Source: an uncultured Clostridia bacterium (GTDB lineage Bacteria; Bacillota; Clostridia; Christensenellales; Aristaeellaceae). Taken from it: a stretch of DNA of 64,000 bases. Below the pieces are notes generated by a model that saw nothing but the letters and a program-made list of their open reading frames with translations, had not been told where the DNA came from and did not search any database. Positions 24,955-34,829 of the stretch are shown here, piece after piece. The translations under genes and the position numbers were made by a program. How positions within the stretch are numbered: position 1 is the stretch's first letter; every line of letters begins with the position of its first letter. The stretch is taken from contig CALCUD010000125.1 in NCBI GenBank assembly GCA_937906775.1, positions 22,311 through 86,310 on the forward strand. Reading direction: 5' to 3'.

Positions 24955-26019
24955 ATGAAAAAATATCTGATCACCGGGTGCGCGGGATTCATCGGGTCGA
25001 ACTTTGTTTATTACATGCTGGAGAAATATGACGACATCCTGCTGGTGAATCTGGATAAGCTGACCTATGCCGGAAATCTGGAAAACCTGAAGGACGCGCT
25101 GGACGATCCGCGGCACATCTTTGTGCAGGGGGACATCGGCGACCGGGAACTGGTCCGGGGACTGTTTGAAAAATACGATTTCGATTATGTTATCAACTTT
25201 GCCGCGGAAAGCCATGTGGACCGCTCCATCGCGAACCCGGAGATCTTTGTCGAAACCAATGTGCTGGGTACGGTGAACCTGCTGCAGCGGGCGAAGGAAG
25301 CCTGGTACGACGCGGAAGGGAAAACCTGGAAGGATGGCAAAAAATATCTGCAGGTCAGCACCGACGAGGTATACGGCGCGCTGGGCGCGGAAGGATACTT
25401 CACGGAAACGACCCCGATCAATCCCCACAGCCCCTACAGCGCCTCCAAGGCCTCGGCGGACCACTTTGTCATGGCGTTCCACGACACCTACGGGATGCCG
25501 GTCAACATCACCCGCTGCTCCAACAACTACGGGCCGTATCAGTTCCCGGAGAAGCTGATCCCGCTGATGATCAACAATGTGAAGAATCATCAGCAGCTGC
25601 CCGTTTACGGAGACGGGATGCAGATCCGGGACTGGCTGTATGTGGCGGATCACTGCAAAGCCATTGACATGGTCGCCGCCGGCGGAAAGTCCGGAGAGGT
25701 CTACAATGTCGGCGGACACAACGAACGGCCGAACATCTTCATCGTGAAAACGATCATTGAGCAGCTGCGCGAGCGTCTGAAGGACGAAGGGATTTCGGAA
25801 GCTCTGATCAAGCACGTGGCGGACCGGCTGGGACATGACCGCCGGTACGGGATCGATCCGACGAAGATCAAAAACGATCTCGGATGGTACCCGGAGACGC
25901 CGTTTGAGAAGGGCATCGTGCTGACGATCGATTGGTATCTGGAACACGAGGAATGGATGAACAACGTGACCAGCGGGAATTATCAGAAGTATTACGAAGA
26001 GATGTACCGGAATAAATAA
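24955..26019 (+). CDS. rfbB: dTDP-glucose 4,6-dehydratase
   Basis: A 354-residue SDR with ITGCAGFIGSNFVYYMLEKY, LDKLTYAGNLENL, NFAAESHVDRSI, QVSTDEVYG, the active-site YSASKASADHFV, and RCSNNYGPYQFPEKLIPLMI; all are classical RmlB motifs. It makes dTDP-4-keto-6-deoxyglucose. It is 15 bp after rfbC and shares its MerR-type promoter. The AAAGGAG ribosome site is well placed. Confidence 0.95.
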   Translation: MKKYLITGCAGFIGSNFVYYMLEKYDDILLVNLDKLTYAGNLENLKDALDDPRHIFVQGDIGDRELVRGLFEKYDFDYVINFAAESHVDRSIANPEIFVETNVLGTVNLLQRAKEAWYDAEGKTWKDGKKYLQVSTDEVYGALGAEGYFTETTPINPHSPYSASKASADHFVMAFHDTYGMPVNITRCSNNYGPYQFPEKLIPLMINNVKNHQQLPVYGDGMQIRDWLYVADHCKAIDMVAAGGKSGEVYNVGGHNERPNIFIVKTIIEQLRERLKDEGISEALIKHVADRLGHDRRYGIDPTKIKNDLGWYPETPFEKGIVLTIDWYLEHEEWMNNVTSGNYQKYYEEMYRNK

Positions 26020-26030
26020 TGTATATATGG

Positions 26031-26058
26031 GCCGGGGGAGTCGGGAACTTTCCCCGGC
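26031..26058 (+). terminator. Weak hairpin after rfbB
   Basis: GCCGGGG (26031) pairs with CCCCGGC (26052) around a 14-nt loop. There is no proper T-run, so it may only attenuate transcription into the ligase-like gene. Confidence 0.35.
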
Positions 26059-26123
26059 TTGCATATCCAATCAAATCGATGTAAAATACTCTAACCATTC
26101 TTTTTCGATAAAGGGGACCGGAC

Positions 26124-28025
26124 ATGGGAATGAGTTTGCTGGACCGGGAAAAGCGGAACAAATGGATCGATTTCGGATACGGAATCGGGATGATTCTGTT
26201 TTTCCTTTATTACCTGCATGTGCTCGTGGTTTATTTTCCATACCCGGATACGCCGTATCGGGAACTGACCTGGTACTGGGTCGCCGGAGCAGCGGTGACC
26301 ACAGTGTTGGGGAAACGCTGGAAGGACGGGATTTTCTGGGTCATGGCGGCGCTGCTGGGGATGATGTGGCTGCGCGTTGCGATCGAAACGCCGGACTTCA
26401 TGGAAAAAAACACGGTCATGCGATTCCTGACCGGATTCATCTTTGTGTTCTTTGTGGCAGCGGGGATCCCCGCGGTACTGAAAGAAAACCGTCTGAAGGC
26501 TTTCCTGAAGGCTTTGGCTACCCTATGGATCCTGGCGACAGTGATTTTCTGCGCGTTCGGAATCTATGCCGCGGTGACGAATACCCACATATATAATTTT
26601 TCTTCAAAACACCATTGGTATAAAGGTTTTTTCGGGTTTTATCAAGGTAGATTATCCTTGCTTCATATGTGTACCGTCAGTGGTGCGATACTCAGCTTTA
26701 GCGTCATGTTGAGCATTTGGTGCTGTCACGTAAACAAAAACAGGGCTGTGAAGATCCTGTTCGCGCTGACGGTACCGCTGTTCCTTTTTACCCTGGGATT
26801 GACGGACTGCCGGACTGCGTTCATTACGGTCGGATTTGTCCTCGGGGCATGTGCGTGCGTATTTCTTTATCATAAACTGCAGAACCACCCGAAATACCTG
26901 CGGGGGAAACAACTCTATGGGCAAAAGATCCTGACCATCGCTCTGTGCCTGGCCATGGGTGCGGTGATCCTGGTCGGAACGGTGTTCGCCATACGCGAGA
27001 GTTCACGGACATTCAATTATATATCGGAACACGGTCTTTTGAATGCGGCGGAAGCAGAGGAACATAATGGAATAATCGCTATTCCCGTCGATGGGACGGG
27101 GCAAGTCGCATATAGGGATATTTTCAGGGGGGACATTAACAGCTCTTTGAGCGGACGCGTCGCCATCTGGAAGGCAGCTTTCGAAGCGATCCGGAAAGAC
27201 CCCTCTATCCTGTACAAGGGATTATCGGTCTACCGTCATATGAAAACGGTCTATCCGGAACAACCCCACTGCCACAACGTGCTGATCGAGTTTCTCATTA
27301 CCGGCGGGATCCCTTCGCTGGCGCTGTTCCTGGCGATCCTGATTCCCTTCTTCATCCGGGCATTCCGGCTGTTCTTCCGTCCGGGGATCGACATGTGGAA
27401 GCGGCTGATCCCCATCCTGCCCATGAGCGTCCTGATGGGGGACATGGTTACCTGCTCCACCTGGCCGAAGGACGTGATCAGCGCATTCTTTTACCTGTTC
27501 CTCGGCGCGACGGTCACCCTGGGGAGCAAAAAGGCCCTGGGTATCCTTCCCGCAGGCGCGGAGGAAGCCGGGGACGCCCCGAAACAGGCGAAAAAGAAGC
27601 GAGCTTTCCGGATTGTTCGGAATGTGATCATCACCCTGCTCCTCGCGGCGACGGTTTTCGTTGGCAGCGGACTGGCGGAGTGGCTTTTCAGCAGGGATCT
27701 GGACAACTGGGCAGCCCGGGTGATGGTGTTCAACGGATTGGATAAGGACCCGGATACACGAATCAAAATCTATGTCGCGGACGATTACACGGAGGAGGAA
27801 ATGAACCAAATCCGGAAAACCGCGAAAAAGCTTTTAGGCAGCAAACATATCTCCCTGCTCACTCCCGGCGGTCTGGAAACCTGGGGGACGGAGAACGCGG
27901 CTAAATTTGACTGGCTGCTGATTTATGAAAGCGATGACGCCATCCGGTTCTGGTTGGAGGACCGGGGGTGGACCGCAAAGTTCGGGACAGCGGTCCGCGT
28001 TTCTGATTTTGTCGAGGCAGAATAA
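26124..28025 (+). CDS. O-antigen ligase/polymerase-like membrane protein
   Basis: A 633-residue membrane protein with about eleven hydrophobic segments. The central extracytoplasmic loop region (about residues 305-400) has SGRVAIWKAAFEAI and YPEQPHCHNVLIEFLITGG, the Wzy_C/O-antigen ligase pattern with its conserved Arg and His. After a last helix near residue 505, a soluble C-terminal domain of about 115 residues faces outside and has no family I recognise. It probably joins or polymerises a glycan on the outer face. AAGGGG precedes the ATG; short AT-rich patches interrupt the GC-rich gene. Confidence 0.75.
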   Translation: MGMSLLDREKRNKWIDFGYGIGMILFFLYYLHVLVVYFPYPDTPYRELTWYWVAGAAVTTVLGKRWKDGIFWVMAALLGMMWLRVAIETPDFMEKNTVMRFLTGFIFVFFVAAGIPAVLKENRLKAFLKALATLWILATVIFCAFGIYAAVTNTHIYNFSSKHHWYKGFFGFYQGRLSLLHMCTVSGAILSFSVMLSIWCCHVNKNRAVKILFALTVPLFLFTLGLTDCRTAFITVGFVLGACACVFLYHKLQNHPKYLRGKQLYGQKILTIALCLAMGAVILVGTVFAIRESSRTFNYISEHGLLNAAEAEEHNGIIAIPVDGTGQVAYRDIFRGDINSSLSGRVAIWKAAFEAIRKDPSILYKGLSVYRHMKTVYPEQPHCHNVLIEFLITGGIPSLALFLAILIPFFIRAFRLFFRPGIDMWKRLIPILPMSVLMGDMVTCSTWPKDVISAFFYLFLGATVTLGSKKALGILPAGAEEAGDAPKQAKKKRAFRIVRNVIITLLLAATVFVGSGLAEWLFSRDLDNWAARVMVFNGLDKDPDTRIKIYVADDYTEEEMNQIRKTAKKLLGSKHISLLTPGGLETWGTENAAKFDWLLIYESDDAIRFWLEDRGWTAKFGTAVRVSDFVEAE

Positions 28026-28151
28026 CAGAAAACAGGTTTCTTCTATTCAATATTTTCACTTCGTATGATTTTTGTAACAAAATCGCAATATATTGTAGTG
28101 CAACGGCTTCGAAGCATCCGGGAAGGGCAAGGGATTGCGTTCCGGGCTGAT

Positions 28152-28180
28152 TTGACACCCCCTGTTTTTTCTGATATAAA
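28152..28180 (+). promoter_or_regulatory. Strong consensus promoter of Big2 protein gene
   Basis: TTGACA at 28152 and TATAAA at 28175 with a 17-bp spacer, in the 211-bp gap before the Big2 gene. It is nearly consensus and suggests high expression. Confidence 0.85.
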
Positions 28181-28236
28181 GCAAATGGATATTTCTATTC
28201 ACTGAACGGTGAAAAGAAAGGGAGGGTTCACAAAAT

Positions 28237-31017
28237 ATGAAAAAATGTCTGAAAACCGGGCTCATCGCGCTGCTGGCGCTGACGATCTGCCTCGGATTCT
28301 GCACTGTCGCTTCGGCAGCCTGCCCGCATGAGTACGGCGACGCTGTCAAGATCGACAATCAATATCATCAGATGACCTGTAAACTCTGCGGCGCGACGCA
28401 GAAGGTGAAACACAGCGCTGTCTGTACCGCCGACACTACCTGCGAGGTGTGCGGCGCGACCGGCGTGACATGTGAAGTCCATCATAAAAACACGGCCATG
28501 GCGCATGACACGATCTATCACTGGGGATGTACCGCCTGCAACAACACGGCGGACAAAGCGATCCACACAGTCGACGCGAACGGCGTCTGCACCGTCTGCG
28601 GAGCGACGGGTCTCGTACAGCACGCCGTCAAGGTGACGGTCCCCCAGACTACCGTCAAGCTTGAGATCGGGAACGGCGCCAAACCGACCGCGAGCCTCGG
28701 CGCCGCCGTATCGCCGGACAACACGGCGAACAAAACGCTGAGCTACAGCAGCAGCGACAAGACCGTCGCGACCGTATCCAAAGACGGCGTTGTGACTGCC
28801 GGAGACGTCGGCACGGCCACCATCACGATCACTCCCGCCGATACGACCGCCTCCGCCATCACGGTGACGGTGACGGTGACGAAAAAAGCGGTGACCGGGA
28901 TCACGATGAGCCAGACGAACGCCACGCTGGCGCCCGCGGACACGCTGCAGCTGACCGCGACCGTCACTCCCGCGGACGCTTTCAACCCCGCGGTCGAATG
29001 GACCTCCGGCAACACCGCCGTGGCGACGGTCGATGATTACGGACTCGTGACCGCGGTCGCCAACGGTACCGCGACGATCACGGCCAAAGCGCTTGACGGC
29101 AGCGGAAAAACCGCCACCTGCAAGGTGACCGTCGATGACCAGAAGGTCGAAAGCATTTCCCTGAACAAATACACCAAGACGCTGAACCTGAAGAAGGGGC
29201 AGACCGTGTCCTTCACCCTGATCCCGACTGTCTATCCTGTCGACGCGCGGAACCGTGAGGTGACCTTCGAAAGCAGCGACAAGACTCTTGCCACGGTCGA
29301 CCAGAACGGCGTCGTGACGGCCAACGGCAACCTCAAGGCGGGTACGGTGACCATCCGCGTCCGGGCGAAGGACGGGAGCGGCGTCGTGGCCTCCTGCGTT
29401 GTGACCGTGAAATACAACAAGATCACCGGGATCAAGCTGAATCAGAACACCCTGAAGCTGGAGATCAGCTCCAACAGCAAGGGAAGCAACGTGCTCGTAC
29501 CCGTGATCGAGCCTGAAAAAGCCACGGATCCCTCCGTCAAATGGGAAAGCAGCGACAAGACGGTCGCCACAGTCGACGCAAACGGCGTTGTGACCGCGGT
29601 CGCCCCCGGCACCTGCACCGTGACCTGCACCGCTGCCGACAACACGGGCGTGAAAGCCACCTGCACCGTGACGGTGAGTAACAAACTGGTAACCAAGGTC
29701 AAGCTGGACCGGAAGACAGCGTCGCTGCTGATGGAGGAGGGATCCCCCGTAACGCTGCAGCTGAACGCGACCGTGACGCCCGCCGACGCGGCGAACAGGA
29801 CGCTGAAATGGACCTCCAACGATCCCACCGTCGCGACCGTGAACAAGAACGGTCTCGTGACCGCACACAAGCCCGGTACCTGCAAGATCTATGCCAGGGC
29901 TACGGACGGCAGCGGCAAGCGTTATTACTGCACCGTGACAGTGACCAACAGCCTGATCGACAGCATCACGCTGAACGCGACCTCCAAAGCCCTGACCCTG
30001 AAGAAGGGCAGGACCGTGACCTACACGCTGACCGCGAAGATCAAGCCCGCGACCGCGGCGAACGAAAAGATCTTCTGGTCCAGCAGCAACAAGGACGTCG
30101 CCACGGTGGACGAGAACGGCAGGATCACGGCCGTCGGCGCCGGCAGATGCACGATCACCGCGGCGAACGAGGACGGATCGGTCAAGGCAACCTGCAAGGT
30201 AACCGTCAGAAAGCGCGACGTGGCCAAGATCAAGCTGAACACGACCGGCGTGACCCTGAAGCTGATCAAGGGCAAGACCGTGACCTATCAGCTGAAGGCC
30301 GGCGTCAGCCCCACCAACGCGTATAACAGAGACGTCAAATGGTCAAGCAGCAATCCGAATGTGGCTTCGGTCAATGAAAACACCGGCAAGGTCACGGCGA
30401 AAAAGAGAGGCACCGCGACGATTACCGCGAAAGCACTCGACGGCAGCAATAAGTCCGCCTCCTGCATGGTCAAGGTCGTCAACACCAAGATCACCAGCAT
30501 CAAGGCTTCTCCAGCCTCCAAGTCCCTGACTCTGAAAGAGGGAGAGAAGATCACCCAGAAAATCAGCCTGACCTATAAGCCTGCGAACGCCACAGAGCCC
30601 AGCTTCAAATGGAGCAGCAGCAAACCCGACGTCGCGACGGTCGACAAGAACGGTCTCGTGACCGCTGTCAAGGCCGGTACGACGACCATCACCGCGAAGG
30701 CGAAGGACGGCAGCGGAAAGAAAGCCACCATCAAGATCACCGTGATCTGCAAAAAGGTCACGTCCATCAAGCTGAGCGAAACCTCCAGGACCTTTGTCCT
30801 GAGCGAGGGCGGTCCGACCAGCTTTACCCTGAACGCGACCGTATCGCCCTCCGACGCTTCCTACCGGAAGATCACCTGGGAGAGCAGCGATACAAACGTC
30901 GCGAAGGTGAGTCAGGACGGCGAGGTGACGGTGCTCAAATTCGGCACCTGCAAAATCATCGCCCGCGCGACGGACGGCAGCGGCGTCTACGCCGTATGCA
31001 ACCTGACCGTCAAATAA
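28237..31017 (+). CDS. Secreted protein with nine Big2 (Ig-like) repeats
   Basis: A 926-residue secreted protein. A signal peptide (GLIALLALTICLGFCTVASA) is followed by a Cys/His-rich region of about 100 residues with repeated CxxC knuckles (CKLCGAT, CEVCGATG, CTVCGATG). Nine bacterial Ig-like Big2 domains of about 85 residues follow, each starting like VTGITMSQTNATLAP and containing a VATVDxNGxVTAxxxGTxTIT core. No LPXTG, S-layer or other anchor is seen; the chain ends right after the ninth repeat. Big2 proteins are surface adhesins or stalks. The gene is monocistronic, with a near-consensus promoter and a strong terminator, so it is likely abundant. The ligand is unknown. Confidence 0.88.
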   Translation: MKKCLKTGLIALLALTICLGFCTVASAACPHEYGDAVKIDNQYHQMTCKLCGATQKVKHSAVCTADTTCEVCGATGVTCEVHHKNTAMAHDTIYHWGCTACNNTADKAIHTVDANGVCTVCGATGLVQHAVKVTVPQTTVKLEIGNGAKPTASLGAAVSPDNTANKTLSYSSSDKTVATVSKDGVVTAGDVGTATITITPADTTASAITVTVTVTKKAVTGITMSQTNATLAPADTLQLTATVTPADAFNPAVEWTSGNTAVATVDDYGLVTAVANGTATITAKALDGSGKTATCKVTVDDQKVESISLNKYTKTLNLKKGQTVSFTLIPTVYPVDARNREVTFESSDKTLATVDQNGVVTANGNLKAGTVTIRVRAKDGSGVVASCVVTVKYNKITGIKLNQNTLKLEISSNSKGSNVLVPVIEPEKATDPSVKWESSDKTVATVDANGVVTAVAPGTCTVTCTAADNTGVKATCTVTVSNKLVTKVKLDRKTASLLMEEGSPVTLQLNATVTPADAANRTLKWTSNDPTVATVNKNGLVTAHKPGTCKIYARATDGSGKRYYCTVTVTNSLIDSITLNATSKALTLKKGRTVTYTLTAKIKPATAANEKIFWSSSNKDVATVDENGRITAVGAGRCTITAANEDGSVKATCKVTVRKRDVAKIKLNTTGVTLKLIKGKTVTYQLKAGVSPTNAYNRDVKWSSSNPNVASVNENTGKVTAKKRGTATITAKALDGSNKSASCMVKVVNTKITSIKASPASKSLTLKEGEKITQKISLTYKPANATEPSFKWSSSKPDVATVDKNGLVTAVKAGTTTITAKAKDGSGKKATIKITVICKKVTSIKLSETSRTFVLSEGGPTSFTLNATVSPSDASYRKITWESSDTNVAKVSQDGEVTVLKFGTCKIIARATDGSGVYAVCNLTVK

Positions 31018-31037
31018 TCCCCGATCCGACCCTTTCC

Positions 31038-31067
31038 GGAACCCCGCGCGTAAAAGCGCGGGGTTCC
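31038..31067 (+). terminator. Terminator of Big2 gene
   Basis: A 12-bp perfect stem (31038-31049 with 31056-31067) with 6-nt loop, followed by TTGCGTTTT. Confidence 0.85.
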
Positions 31068-31096
31068 TTGCGTTTTGGCCGGAAAAGAGGTACAAT
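31068..31096 (+). promoter_or_regulatory. Promoter of wall-polymer locus
   Basis: TTGCGT at 31068 and TACAAT at 31091, 17-bp spacer. The -35 box overlaps the T-rich tail of the upstream terminator. Confidence 0.6.
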
Positions 31097-31121
31097 AAGG
31101 TTTTGAAAGGGCGGGAAGCGG

Positions 31122-32231
31122 ATGGAAGAAAAGACACGGACGGAACCCACCGTGAGCATTGTGATGCCTCTGTACAACGGCGATTCGCTGCTGGAGGAGA
31201 CGCTGGGCTATCTGAAAGCACAGACCAGGTCCGATTTTGAGGCGCTGATCGTCGACGACGGGAGTACCGACGGCGGACCTGACACCGTACGGCGGATCGC
31301 CCGGGAGGATCCCCGCTTCCTCCTGATCACCCAGCAGAACCGTTTTGCCGGCGCGGCCCGGAACAACGGGCTGAGCCGGGCAAGGGGCGAATATGTGCTG
31401 TTTCTCGATTCGGACGACCTGTTTGAGCCGGAACTGATCGAGACCGCCGTCGCCCGCGCGGAGGAGACGGGCGCCGACGTCGTGACCTTCAACGCCGATT
31501 TTTTCAACTGCCGGACGGGCGAGATCAGCGAACGGAAGCGGTACCTCCAGAGCCGCTACATGCCGGAAGGCGTTTTCAGCGCGAAAGACGCGAAGGACGC
31601 GGTGTTCAACTGCCTCGTCCCCTGGACGCAGCTCTGGCGCCGGGCTTATCTGGAAAAGATCGGCATCCGCTATCAGGAGATCTTCGCCAACAACGACCTT
31701 TATTTCAACGCCATGGGCATGGCGCTGGCCGACCGGATCGCGACGGTCGACCGGGTGCTGCTCCATTACCGCGTGGGCCAGCTGGACAACATCCAGAGCA
31801 AAACGGACCGCGACCCGCTGAGCGCCGTCAAGGCGATCGACGGCATCCGCGAGGGGCTGAAGGAACACGGTCTGCTGGACGCGTTTCACGACTCCCTGTA
31901 TTTCCGGAGCGTGATGAGCCTGACCGGGAGCCTGACCGCGAAGCGGACCTGGACCGGTTTTTCCACCCTGTACAATTACCTTCACGAGCATATGCGGGAA
32001 ACGCTGGGGGAGGAGCCGGCGCCGAAGGGCCTTTTCGCCGAGCCGGACAGTGATTATCCCGTGATGCGGAAGATCAGCGAGCGCGTGATGACGCTGACGC
32101 TGGAAGAATTCATCCTGCTCTGGTGCCCCATTTGCGGCCCGGGAAAAATGCAGCGCGTCCGGATGGCGCCTGTGGCGCTGATCCGGCTGATCGGCCGGCT
32201 TTTCCGGGGAGAACTGTTCCGCGTCCTGTGA
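31122..32231 (+). CDS. Glycosyltransferase family 2
   Basis: A 369-residue GT2 enzyme: the N-terminal GT-A domain shows VSIVMPLYNGDSLLEETLGY, IVDDGSTDGGPD and the DxD-type YVLFLDSDDLFEPELIE. A helical C-terminal extension of about 150 residues has no clear domain. It adds a sugar to a surface polymer from a nucleotide-sugar donor in the cytoplasm. It is the first gene of a set continuing to 39983, whose members include an acyltransferase pair, a TagF-like enzyme and an ABC exporter. Confidence 0.87.
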   Translation: MEEKTRTEPTVSIVMPLYNGDSLLEETLGYLKAQTRSDFEALIVDDGSTDGGPDTVRRIAREDPRFLLITQQNRFAGAARNNGLSRARGEYVLFLDSDDLFEPELIETAVARAEETGADVVTFNADFFNCRTGEISERKRYLQSRYMPEGVFSAKDAKDAVFNCLVPWTQLWRRAYLEKIGIRYQEIFANNDLYFNAMGMALADRIATVDRVLLHYRVGQLDNIQSKTDRDPLSAVKAIDGIREGLKEHGLLDAFHDSLYFRSVMSLTGSLTAKRTWTGFSTLYNYLHEHMRETLGEEPAPKGLFAEPDSDYPVMRKISERVMTLTLEEFILLWCPICGPGKMQRVRMAPVALIRLIGRLFRGELFRVL

Positions 32232-32256
32232 ATAAACCAGATTTGAGGTACACCGC

Positions 32257-33717
32257 ATGAGTCTGATTTCGATCCTTTATCCTGCCTTCCTGTTCGCGGC
32301 GGTCCTGCTTTATTACGCGCTGCCGCAAAAAATCAGAACGGGCTGGGTCCTCGCGGTCAGCCTGGCGTTTTACGCCATGCAGGGCGGACGGAGCGTGGTT
32401 GTCCTTCCTGCGATGATCCTGGCAGGATGGCTCGGCGGCCTGTGGCTGAACGGCGAAGGAAAGCGCAAGGCGCGGCTGGTGCTTTGCGTGATTGCCGTGC
32501 TGACGCCGCTGCTGCTGGTCAAATACGCGGACTTTTTTGTTCAATCCGGAGCGCGCGTTCTTTCCCGCTTCGGCGCGGAGATCAGGACGCCGAAGATCAG
32601 CCTGACCGCCCCGCTCGGCATTTCCTTCTTCACCTTTCAGACCGTCGGATATCTGATCGACGTATACCGCAAGCGCGGCGCGGAAAAGAATCTGATCCGC
32701 TACGCCGCTTTCGTCTCGTTTTTCCCGGTTCTGACAGCAGGCCCGATCGAGCGGAAGGATACGCTGCTGCCCCAGATGCAGGAGGAACACCGCTTTGATC
32801 CCCAGGGCGTCAAAAAAGGACTGCTGACGATGCTTTTCGGCTACTTCCTGAAGCTCGTGATCAGCGATCGGCTCGGAGTCACGGTTAACAGGATCTTCGG
32901 CGCGTGGGAGACAGCATACAGTCCGGCGCTGATCATCGGCGCGGTCTTCTTTGCTCTGCAGCTTTACTGCGATTTCGCCGGCTGCAGCCTGCTGGCGCTC
33001 GGCGCCGCGGAGACGATGGGCTTCCGGCTGATCCGGAACTTTGAGACGCCGTATTTCTCCCTTTCGGTGGCGGAATTCTGGCGCAGATGGCACATCAGCC
33101 TGAGCACCTGGTTCCGGGATTACCTGTACATTCCGCTGGGCGGAAACCGGAAGGGCCGGGGACGGAAATATCTGAACCTGATGATCGTTTTCCTGGTCAG
33201 CGGCCTGTGGCACGGCGCGGGACTCTCCTTCATCGTCTGGGGCGGGCTGAACGGCGCATATCAGGTCATCGGCGACCTGCTGAAGCCCCTGCGGAAACGC
33301 GTCGCCGGCCGGCTCGGGATCAACCCGGACGCGAAAGTGAACCGCCTGATCCGCGGATTGTTCACCTTCGCGCTGATCGACATCAGCTGGGTCTTTTTCC
33401 GGGCGCCTTCCTTCCGCTCCGCGGTCGGATATCTCCTCGGCATGCTGACCCGGTGGGACCTTTCCTGCTGCTTCAGCGGGATGAGAAGCCAGCTCGGAAT
33501 GAGCAAGCGCGTCTGCCTCGTGCTGGCGGTCAGCCTGGTGATCCTGCTGATTACCTCCATTTTCCGCTACAGGAAGACCGACCTGCGGGAGAAGATCCTG
33601 GGTATGCCCATCGCAGTCCGCTGGGCGCTGATCATGGCGGGGATCTTCTTCGTTCTGATCTTTGGCATGTGGGGAACGTCCTATGACGCCGCGTCCTTTA
33701 TCTACGCGGGATTCTGA
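32257..33717 (+). CDS. MBOAT family O-acyltransferase (AlgI/DltB-like)
   Basis: A 486-residue polytopic membrane-bound O-acyltransferase. It has APLGISFFTFQTVGYLIDVY, FFPVLTAGPIER, the family core FWRRWHISLSTWFRDYLYIP, LGGNRKG and SGLWHGAGLSFIVWG with the catalytic His319. MBOAT proteins carry acyl groups across the membrane to modify glycans. The next gene is an SGNH-type protein, the usual partner (as AlgI with AlgJ/AlgX, or DltB with DltD). O-acetylation of the exported polymer is inferred. Confidence 0.92.
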   Translation: MSLISILYPAFLFAAVLLYYALPQKIRTGWVLAVSLAFYAMQGGRSVVVLPAMILAGWLGGLWLNGEGKRKARLVLCVIAVLTPLLLVKYADFFVQSGARVLSRFGAEIRTPKISLTAPLGISFFTFQTVGYLIDVYRKRGAEKNLIRYAAFVSFFPVLTAGPIERKDTLLPQMQEEHRFDPQGVKKGLLTMLFGYFLKLVISDRLGVTVNRIFGAWETAYSPALIIGAVFFALQLYCDFAGCSLLALGAAETMGFRLIRNFETPYFSLSVAEFWRRWHISLSTWFRDYLYIPLGGNRKGRGRKYLNLMIVFLVSGLWHGAGLSFIVWGGLNGAYQVIGDLLKPLRKRVAGRLGINPDAKVNRLIRGLFTFALIDISWVFFRAPSFRSAVGYLLGMLTRWDLSCCFSGMRSQLGMSKRVCLVLAVSLVILLITSIFRYRKTDLREKILGMPIAVRWALIMAGIFFVLIFGMWGTSYDAASFIYAGF

Positions 33718-33734
33718 GAAAGGAGAAGCGCTGA

Positions 33735-34823
33735 ATGAAAACGGATGAATCCGCTTCCAGGGTGAAACGGCTGCCGGGCGTGCTCCGGGTGCTGCTGTTT
33801 CTGGCGATTTTCGCGGTGCTTTTCTTCTTTGTCAACAAGGTCCTGTTTCTGAAAAGCTACTCCCAGTATTATCTCGCTTCCGCGAACGAGGAACCCGGCA
33901 CCGTCGACATGGCGACGATCGGATCGAGCCACGTTTACCACGCCCTGTACAGCATGCAGCTTTTCCGGGATTACGGAATTGCCTCCGTGAATCAGGGCAT
34001 CAGCGGACAGAAGCTGGATCTGACAACGGTGACCGCGGAGGAAGTGATCCGGCGCCATCACCCGAAAATGCTTGTGATGGATGTTTATCAGGCCGCGAGA
34101 AAAACCAAGTCAACAACCGGCACGGCCCACAAAACGTTTGACAATATGCTGGATCTTCCCCTCAAGTTCCGGACCGTGACGCGGATCTATTCCCCCAAAC
34201 ACTGGGAGGAATACCTGTTACCCTTCAGCCTTTATCACAACCGCTGGGAGGAAATCAACGGCGATGACTTCAAACCTGTGGACCTGCTGTGCAAAGGCAG
34301 CCTGGAGGAAGTCACTCACGCGTTCCGCGGCAAAAAAAGCAAGCTGCTCAGCGAATTCAGACTGATCGACCGGACTGAAAAGGGCGAGATCGCCCCGGAC
34401 GCCCTTGCCTATCTGGAACAGATCCGGGATCTGTGCAGAGAAAACAATGTGGAGCTTTTGTTCGTTGTGCTTCCCTACATTGCCCCGGAGGAGGATCAGC
34501 TGGTCTTCAACCGGATCGAGGACTGGTGCGGGGAAAACAGGATCGGCTATGTGAATTATCTGTACCTGATGGACGAGATCGGATTCGACCTGGAAACCGG
34601 CATGCGCGATCAGGGGCATATCAACTATTTCGGCGGCAGAGTCATGACAGACGTGTTGGGGAAATACCTGACAGAGAACTATGACCTTCCGGACCGCCGG
34701 GGAGACCCGAAGTACGCCTCCTGGGAAGACAGGATCCCCGCGTACAACGCGTATCTGAAAGAGGCATTTGAAAAAATCGGGGAAACTTATTCCAACGGTG
34801 AAACCGCAGAATCAAAGGAGTAA
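33735..34823 (+). CDS. Membrane-anchored SGNH-like acyl transfer protein (DltD/AlgJ-like)
   Basis: A 362-residue protein with one N-terminal membrane helix (VLRVLLFLAIFAVLFFFVNK) and an extracytoplasmic SGNH-hydrolase-like domain. The nucleophile motif is ATIGSSHVYHAL (Ser64/65), and the catalytic Asp-His pair is in RDQGHINYFGG (Asp292, His295). Paired with the MBOAT gene 17 bp upstream, it should pass the acyl group to the outer polymer. The ribosome site is AAAGGAG. Confidence 0.83.
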   Translation: MKTDESASRVKRLPGVLRVLLFLAIFAVLFFFVNKVLFLKSYSQYYLASANEEPGTVDMATIGSSHVYHALYSMQLFRDYGIASVNQGISGQKLDLTTVTAEEVIRRHHPKMLVMDVYQAARKTKSTTGTAHKTFDNMLDLPLKFRTVTRIYSPKHWEEYLLPFSLYHNRWEEINGDDFKPVDLLCKGSLEEVTHAFRGKKSKLLSEFRLIDRTEKGEIAPDALAYLEQIRDLCRENNVELLFVVLPYIAPEEDQLVFNRIEDWCGENRIGYVNYLYLMDEIGFDLETGMRDQGHINYFGGRVMTDVLGKYLTENYDLPDRRGDPKYASWEDRIPAYNAYLKEAFEKIGETYSNGETAESKE

Positions 34824-34829
34824 TGAAAA

